Source of the DNA: an uncultured Oscillospiraceae bacterium | Lineage (GTDB): Bacteria > Bacillota > Clostridia > Oscillospirales > Oscillospiraceae | Length of the DNA: 15,929 nt | Reading direction: 5' to 3' | NCBI GenBank assembly: GCA_910579595.1 | Contig: CAJTVM010000061.1 | Span: 1 to 15,929 of the forward strand | Part shown: positions 12,911 to 15,929 of the stretch, one piece after another | Position numbering within the stretch: the first letter of the stretch is position 1 | How the letters are laid out: each line of letters opens with the position of its first letter | Notes under the pieces: model-generated | Database searches by the model: none | What the model was told of the DNA's origin: nothing | Seen by the model: the letters and a program-made list of their open reading frames with translations, nothing else | Made by a program: the position numbers and the translations under genes

Positions 12911-14632
12911 ATGGACTACAAACAAACCTATGAGCTGTGGCTCAATTCCCCCGCGCTGTCTGAGGCGGAAAAGGCGGAACTGGCCGCCATTGCCGGGGAC
13001 GATAAGGAGATCGAATCCCGCTTTTTCTCCCAGCTGGAGTTCGGCACCGCCGGCCTGCGGGGCACCATGGGCGTGGGATTGTACCGCATGAACATCCACG
13101 TTATCCGCCACGCAACCCAGGCATTTGCCAAGGTCATCCTGGGCGAGGGAGCGCAGGCCGCCGCTAAGGGCATTGCCATCTGCTTCGACTGCCGGAACAA
13201 CTCCGACAGCTTTGCCAGGGAAGCCGCCTGCATCATGGCCGCCAACGGCATCCCCGTGCGGCTGTTTGAGTCCCTGCGCCCCACCCCCGAGCTGTCCTTC
13301 GCCGTCCGGGAGTACGGCTGCATCGCGGGCATCAATATCACCGCCAGCCACAACCCCAAGGAGTACAACGGCTATAAGGTGTACTGGTCCGACGGCGCCC
13401 AGCTCCCCCCCAGCCACGCCGACGAGGTGGCCAAGCTCATGCGGGAGTCCGACGTGTTCGATGTGAAGGCGGCGGACTACGGCAAAGCGGTGGCCGGCGG
13501 CCTCATCACCATCATGGGTGAGGAAACCGACGAGAAATTCCTGGCCAACGTGATGGAGCAGGTCAACGACCAGGCGGCGGTGGACGCGGTGGCGGACACC
13601 TTCAAAATGGTGTATACCCCCTTCCACGGCACCGGCCACAAGCTGATTCCCGAGGCCCTGAAGCGGCTGGGCATGAAGCACGTCATCTGCGTCCCCGAGC
13701 AGATGGTCATCGACGGCAACTTCCCCACCGTGGCCTCCCCTAACCCGGAGAACCCCGAGGGCTTCTATCTGGCGGTGGAACTGGCCAACAAGGAGGGTGC
13801 GGACTTCATCCTGGGTTCCGACCCCGACGCCGACCGGGTTGGCCTGATGGTCCGGGCCGGGGACGAGTTCAAGGTGCTCTCCGGCAACCAGACCGGCGTG
13901 CTGCTGCTGGACTACCTCATCGGCGCGAAACAGCGCACCGGCAAGATGCCCCAGAACCCCGTGGCGCTGAAAACCATCGTCACCACCGAGATGGCCCGCA
14001 AAGTGGCCGAGGTCAACGGCTTGAAGTGCTTCGACACCTTCACCGGATTCAAGTTCCTGGCCCAGAAGAAGGATCAGCTGGAGGGCAGCGGCGAGGGCAA
14101 TGTCATCATGTCCTACGAGGAGAGCTACGGCTATATGCTGGGCGATTATGTCCGGGATAAGGACGCCGTCACCGCCGCCGTGGCCATGACCGAGATGGCC
14201 GCCTGGTACGCCGGCAAGGGCATGACCCTGTACGACGCCCTGCTGGCCCTGTACGAGAAGTACGGCAACTACGGCGAGCGCACCATGAACCTGGTGATGC
14301 CCGGCCTGGACGGCCTGAAGAAGATGGCCGATTTGATGGCGAATCTCCGCGCCACCCCCCCGAAGGAGATCGGCGGCGAGACGGTCAAGACCTGGAAGGA
14401 CTACAAGGACGGCAGCGTGGTGGACGCCGCCACCGGGGCCAAGAGCACCATGGAGCTGTCCGGCTCCAACGTGCTGCGCTACGAGCTGGCGGACGGCACC
14501 TCCGTCATCGTGCGGCCCTCCGGCACCGAGCCCAAGGTGAAGGTCTACATCCTGGCCCAGGGGGCCAGCCAGGAGGACTGTGCGGATAAGGTGGCGCGGT
14601 ACTCCGCTTGGGCCAGGAGGCTGAAGGGTTAA
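12911..14632 (+). CDS. Phosphoglucomutase/phosphomannomutase
   Basis: A 573-residue alpha-D-phosphohexomutase of the long PgcA/PGM2-like subgroup. It interconverts hexose 1- and 6-phosphates, feeding UDP-glucose and cell-wall glycan synthesis. The four active-site elements are seen in order: catalytic phosphoserine loop TASHNPKEYNG (about 144, after the GTAGLRG start near 46), metal loop DPDADR (about 304), sugar-binding EESYGY (about 402) and phosphate-binding RPSGTEPK (about 534). AAGGAGG lies about 8 nt before the ATG. A 55-base stretch of its 3' end (14499-14553) recurs exactly at the right edge of the window. A small imperfect hairpin (12859-12880) lies between it and the M29 gene. Confidence 0.95.
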   Translation: MDYKQTYELWLNSPALSEAEKAELAAIAGDDKEIESRFFSQLEFGTAGLRGTMGVGLYRMNIHVIRHATQAFAKVILGEGAQAAAKGIAICFDCRNNSDSFAREAACIMAANGIPVRLFESLRPTPELSFAVREYGCIAGINITASHNPKEYNGYKVYWSDGAQLPPSHADEVAKLMRESDVFDVKAADYGKAVAGGLITIMGEETDEKFLANVMEQVNDQAAVDAVADTFKMVYTPFHGTGHKLIPEALKRLGMKHVICVPEQMVIDGNFPTVASPNPENPEGFYLAVELANKEGADFILGSDPDADRVGLMVRAGDEFKVLSGNQTGVLLLDYLIGAKQRTGKMPQNPVALKTIVTTEMARKVAEVNGLKCFDTFTGFKFLAQKKDQLEGSGEGNVIMSYEESYGYMLGDYVRDKDAVTAAVAMTEMAAWYAGKGMTLYDALLALYEKYGNYGERTMNLVMPGLDGLKKMADLMANLRATPPKEIGGETVKTWKDYKDGSVVDAATGAKSTMELSGSNVLRYELADGTSVIVRPSGTEPKVKVYILAQGASQEDCADKVARYSAWARRLKG

Positions 14633-14648
14633 CCGAGGTGCACATATT

Positions 14649-14795
14649 ATGGGTAAGGCAATTGGATTTGGTCTGCTGAGCGCGGCGGCGGGAATTGTGG
14701 GCTGCTTTGTCTTGGAGGGCTTCGGGATTGTATTTTCCATCAGCGTCATCGGAATCGGGATTATTTCTTCCCTGGAAAAGCAGAACCAGAAATAG
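14649..14795 (+). CDS. 48-aa small membrane protein
   Basis: It starts 16 nt after the phosphoglucomutase stop with GAGGTG 8 nt ahead of the ATG. The sequence is hydrophobic from residue 4 to about 41 in two segments (AIGFGLLSAAAGIVGCFVL and GIVFSISVIGIGII). It ends in a charged tail (SLEKQNQK). It should lie in the membrane as a hairpin or a single long helix. Spacing suggests transcription with the mutase. No family is recognised. Confidence 0.6.
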   Translation: MGKAIGFGLLSAAAGIVGCFVLEGFGIVFSISVIGIGIISSLEKQNQK

Positions 14796-14798
14796 GGA

Positions 14799-14862
14799 GA
14801 ACGCCCCCGCGCGGGCGGCGTCCTGAAATAAAACCCCCGGCGGATGATGCGTCCGCCGGGGG
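14799..14862 (+). terminator. Tandem hairpins after the pgm unit
   Basis: A first imperfect GC-rich hairpin (about 14799-14822) is followed by a perfect 11-bp stem (14834-14844 with 14852-14862, loop of 7). Neither has a T run on the plus strand, whereas four A's before the second stem would give a T run on the minus strand. It probably still ends or slows the pgm transcript. Confidence 0.5.
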
Positions 14863-14907
14863 AGAGGGGCTGAAGAATTGATCCAGCCACAGACAGGTGG
14901 TGATGTA

Positions 14908-15114
14908 TTGAAAAATATTCTGACTGCACTCTATGTTCTATTGGCTTGTACCAGTTGGCTGTGGCCGATCTTGTTTGTGTATAACTTTTTAGAGTGCGTA
15001 AAAGGGATTGTCCAGCAAAAAGAGGATGAGGCGTATCACAAAAATTTTATGATGGCTTCCGTCAGTTTGCTTTGTATAAGCATAGCGCAATTTATTCTTC
15101 CGTTTCTTTTTTAA
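14908..15114 (+). CDS. 68-aa small membrane protein in AT-rich island
   Basis: It reads best from the TTG at 14908, 7 nt after AGGTGG; no ATG is available near the start. A first hydrophobic segment (about 3-24, with WLWPILFVY) is followed by a charged loop (VKGIVQQKEDEAYHKN) and a second segment (about 46-67). It is a two-span membrane protein with the loop probably inside. Base content is much more AT-rich than the genes on either side, consistent with recent acquisition. No family is recognised. Confidence 0.5.
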   Translation: MKNILTALYVLLACTSWLWPILFVYNFLECVKGIVQQKEDEAYHKNFMMASVSLLCISIAQFILPFLF

Positions 15115-15409
15115 TGCGCTTATCTGCAACTTCTCAGTACGAGATGGCGATATAGATACTGCAGGCTACGCTTTATCTGGGAGTATGCAAACATTTCTTG
15201 AGAGAGATTCGGCTGTTAATCGCGATATTTATTACATAAAGGTATGTGGTGTTTATGGGCACACACTTGTCAATATAGGGGCACCTTCAGTGTCTTTTTC
15301 GCCCAACAGTATTGGGTTCAGCTTTTCAGGGGGACTGAGCACAGACAATTTAGGAATCAAAAAGTATCGGCTGTTTATAGATGGGAGAAAGGTAGCAATT
15401 GATGCCTGA
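15086..15409 (+). pseudogene. 5'-truncated gene remnant
   Basis: An open frame without start signal runs from 15086. From about 15122 it looks like genuine protein (VRDGDIDTAGYALSGSMQTF, then GVYGHTLVNIGAPSVSF and KKYRLFIDGRKVAIDA) up to TGA at 15407-15409. The first ATG (15185) lies in mid-domain and its only upstream purine run is one base away, so it is not a convincing start. The natural reading is the C-terminal part of a gene whose 5' end was removed, fused to the end of the membrane-protein gene before it. The AT-rich codon use matches that gene. I do not recognise the family. Confidence 0.5.
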
Positions 15410-15438
15410 TATTGATTGGCAAGAATGAGGAAAATCTT

Positions 15439-15929
15439 ATGCGCTACAACATTACCGGCGAACCCATGCCCGTGGTCATCTGCGACATGGACGCCAACGA
15501 ATCCATGATTACGGAAAAAGGCTCCATGGTCTGGATGTCCCCCAATATGGAGATGCAGACCGGCGCGGGGGGCATCGGCAAGGCCTTCGGGCGGATGTTC
15601 TCCGGCGAGTCCATGTTCCAAAACACCTACACCGCCCGGGGCGGTCCCGGCATGATCGCCTTTGCCTCCAGCTTCCCCGGCGCCATCCGGGCGATGGAGA
15701 TCACCCCGGACCGGCCCATCGTGGTGCAGAAATCCGGCTTCCTGGCCTCCGAGGCGGGGGTGGAGCTGTCCATCTTCTTCCAGAAGAAGGGCATGACGGG
15801 CTTCTTCGGCGGCGAGGGCTTTATTTTGCAGAAGCTCAGCGGCTACGGCACCGCGTTTTTGGAGATTGACGGCTCCTCCGTCATCGTGCGGCCCTCCGGC
15901 ACCGAGCCCAAGGTGAAGGTCTACATCCT
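15439..15929 (+). CDS. AIM24/TIGR00266 family protein, runs off the edge
   Basis: 163 codons are visible. The N-terminus (MRYNITGEPMPVVICDMDA) and the stretches GSMVWMSPNMEMQT, FSGESMFQNTYTARGG and ASSFPGAIRAMEI are typical of the AIM24/TIGR00266 family, a beta-sandwich protein of unclear function common in Firmicutes. GAGG lies 8 nt before the ATG. Up to residue 145 (EIDGS) the protein is normal. From there it continues in frame as SVIVRPSGTEPKVKVYI, the phosphate-binding segment of the phosphoglucomutase, where the family would be expected to go on with its own sequence. The last 19 or so residues are thus foreign: a fusion, or an artefact at the end of the assembly. Confidence 0.85.
   Translation, partial: MRYNITGEPMPVVICDMDANESMITEKGSMVWMSPNMEMQTGAGGIGKAFGRMFSGESMFQNTYTARGGPGMIAFASSFPGAIRAMEITPDRPIVVQKSGFLASEAGVELSIFFQKKGMTGFFGGEGFILQKLSGYGTAFLEIDGSSVIVRPSGTEPKVKVYI
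15875..15929 (+). repeat. 55-bp exact copy of pgm 3' coding sequence
   Basis: Bases 15875-15929 are identical to 14499-14553 inside the phosphoglucomutase gene. The match extends seven bases further left with one mismatch (15868-15929 versus 14492-14553). The copy is in the same orientation and reading frame, and runs to the very last base of the window. Confidence 0.95.

Noticed and set aside
11627..14929. 1100-codon open frame on the minus strand opposite the M29 peptidase and phosphoglucomutase
   Set aside because: It lies antisense to two genes with complete catalytic motifs. It is rich in Gly, His, Val and Leu as expected of the reverse frame of GC-biased codons, and has no family signature or ribosome site.

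Overview
The window looks like a chromosomal stretch from a GC-rich, low-oxygen gut member of the Clostridia (Oscillospiraceae, Flavonifractor/Lawsonibacter-like). This is inferred from a PerR/reverse-rubrerythrin peroxide operon, a pepP-efp-CD1247 gene order, NiaR instead of NadR, AsnA and M29 peptidases, strong AGGAGG-type ribosome sites and GC-rich codon use. The taxonomic label is an inference from gene content. No tRNA, rRNA, CRISPR array, transposase or integrase was seen.

Layout. 1-605: AT-rich, no confident gene, with two terminator hairpins and a possible small-RNA locus. 606-1883 (minus): peroxide-stress operon perR - reverse rubrerythrin - 58-aa BFD-like [2Fe-2S] protein, with a promoter and a perfect 31-bp operator palindrome in front. 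1930-5892 (minus): yqeG - endonuclease IV-like - 33-aa membrane peptide - M24 aminopeptidase - efp - CD1247-type zinc-ribbon protein. These are housekeeping genes, with a promoter before yqeG and a second one before efp. A short repeated element follows both the peptidase and efp stop codons. 5905-6711 (plus): GH18-like protein ending in a bidirectional terminator. 6712-7158 (minus) and 7318-7827 (plus): a conserved hypothetical gene and niaR, fired from two back-to-back promoters whose -35 elements overlap. 7927-9870 (plus): membrane-anchored XRE regulator and a PTS_EIIC_2-type permease with a perfect 34-bp palindrome at its transcription start. 9872-11073 (minus): asnA and a 57-aa membrane protein. 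11234-14795 (plus): a probably frameshifted small gene, an M29 aminopeptidase, a phosphoglucomutase and a 48-aa membrane protein. 14880-15430: AT-rich island with a small membrane protein and a 5'-truncated gene fragment. 15439-15929: an AIM24/TIGR00266 protein.

Most of the content is ordinary housekeeping. The points most worth a second look are: the right edge, where the AIM24 gene turns in frame into a 55-bp exact copy of the pgm C-terminal coding sequence (chimera or assembly junction); the shared niaR control region; the palindromic operator at the permease start; the PerR operon with its dedicated small ferredoxin; several tiny membrane-protein genes hidden between larger genes; and a G-tract frameshift just before the M29 aminopeptidase. 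I did not find convincing evidence for a wholly new multi-gene system.
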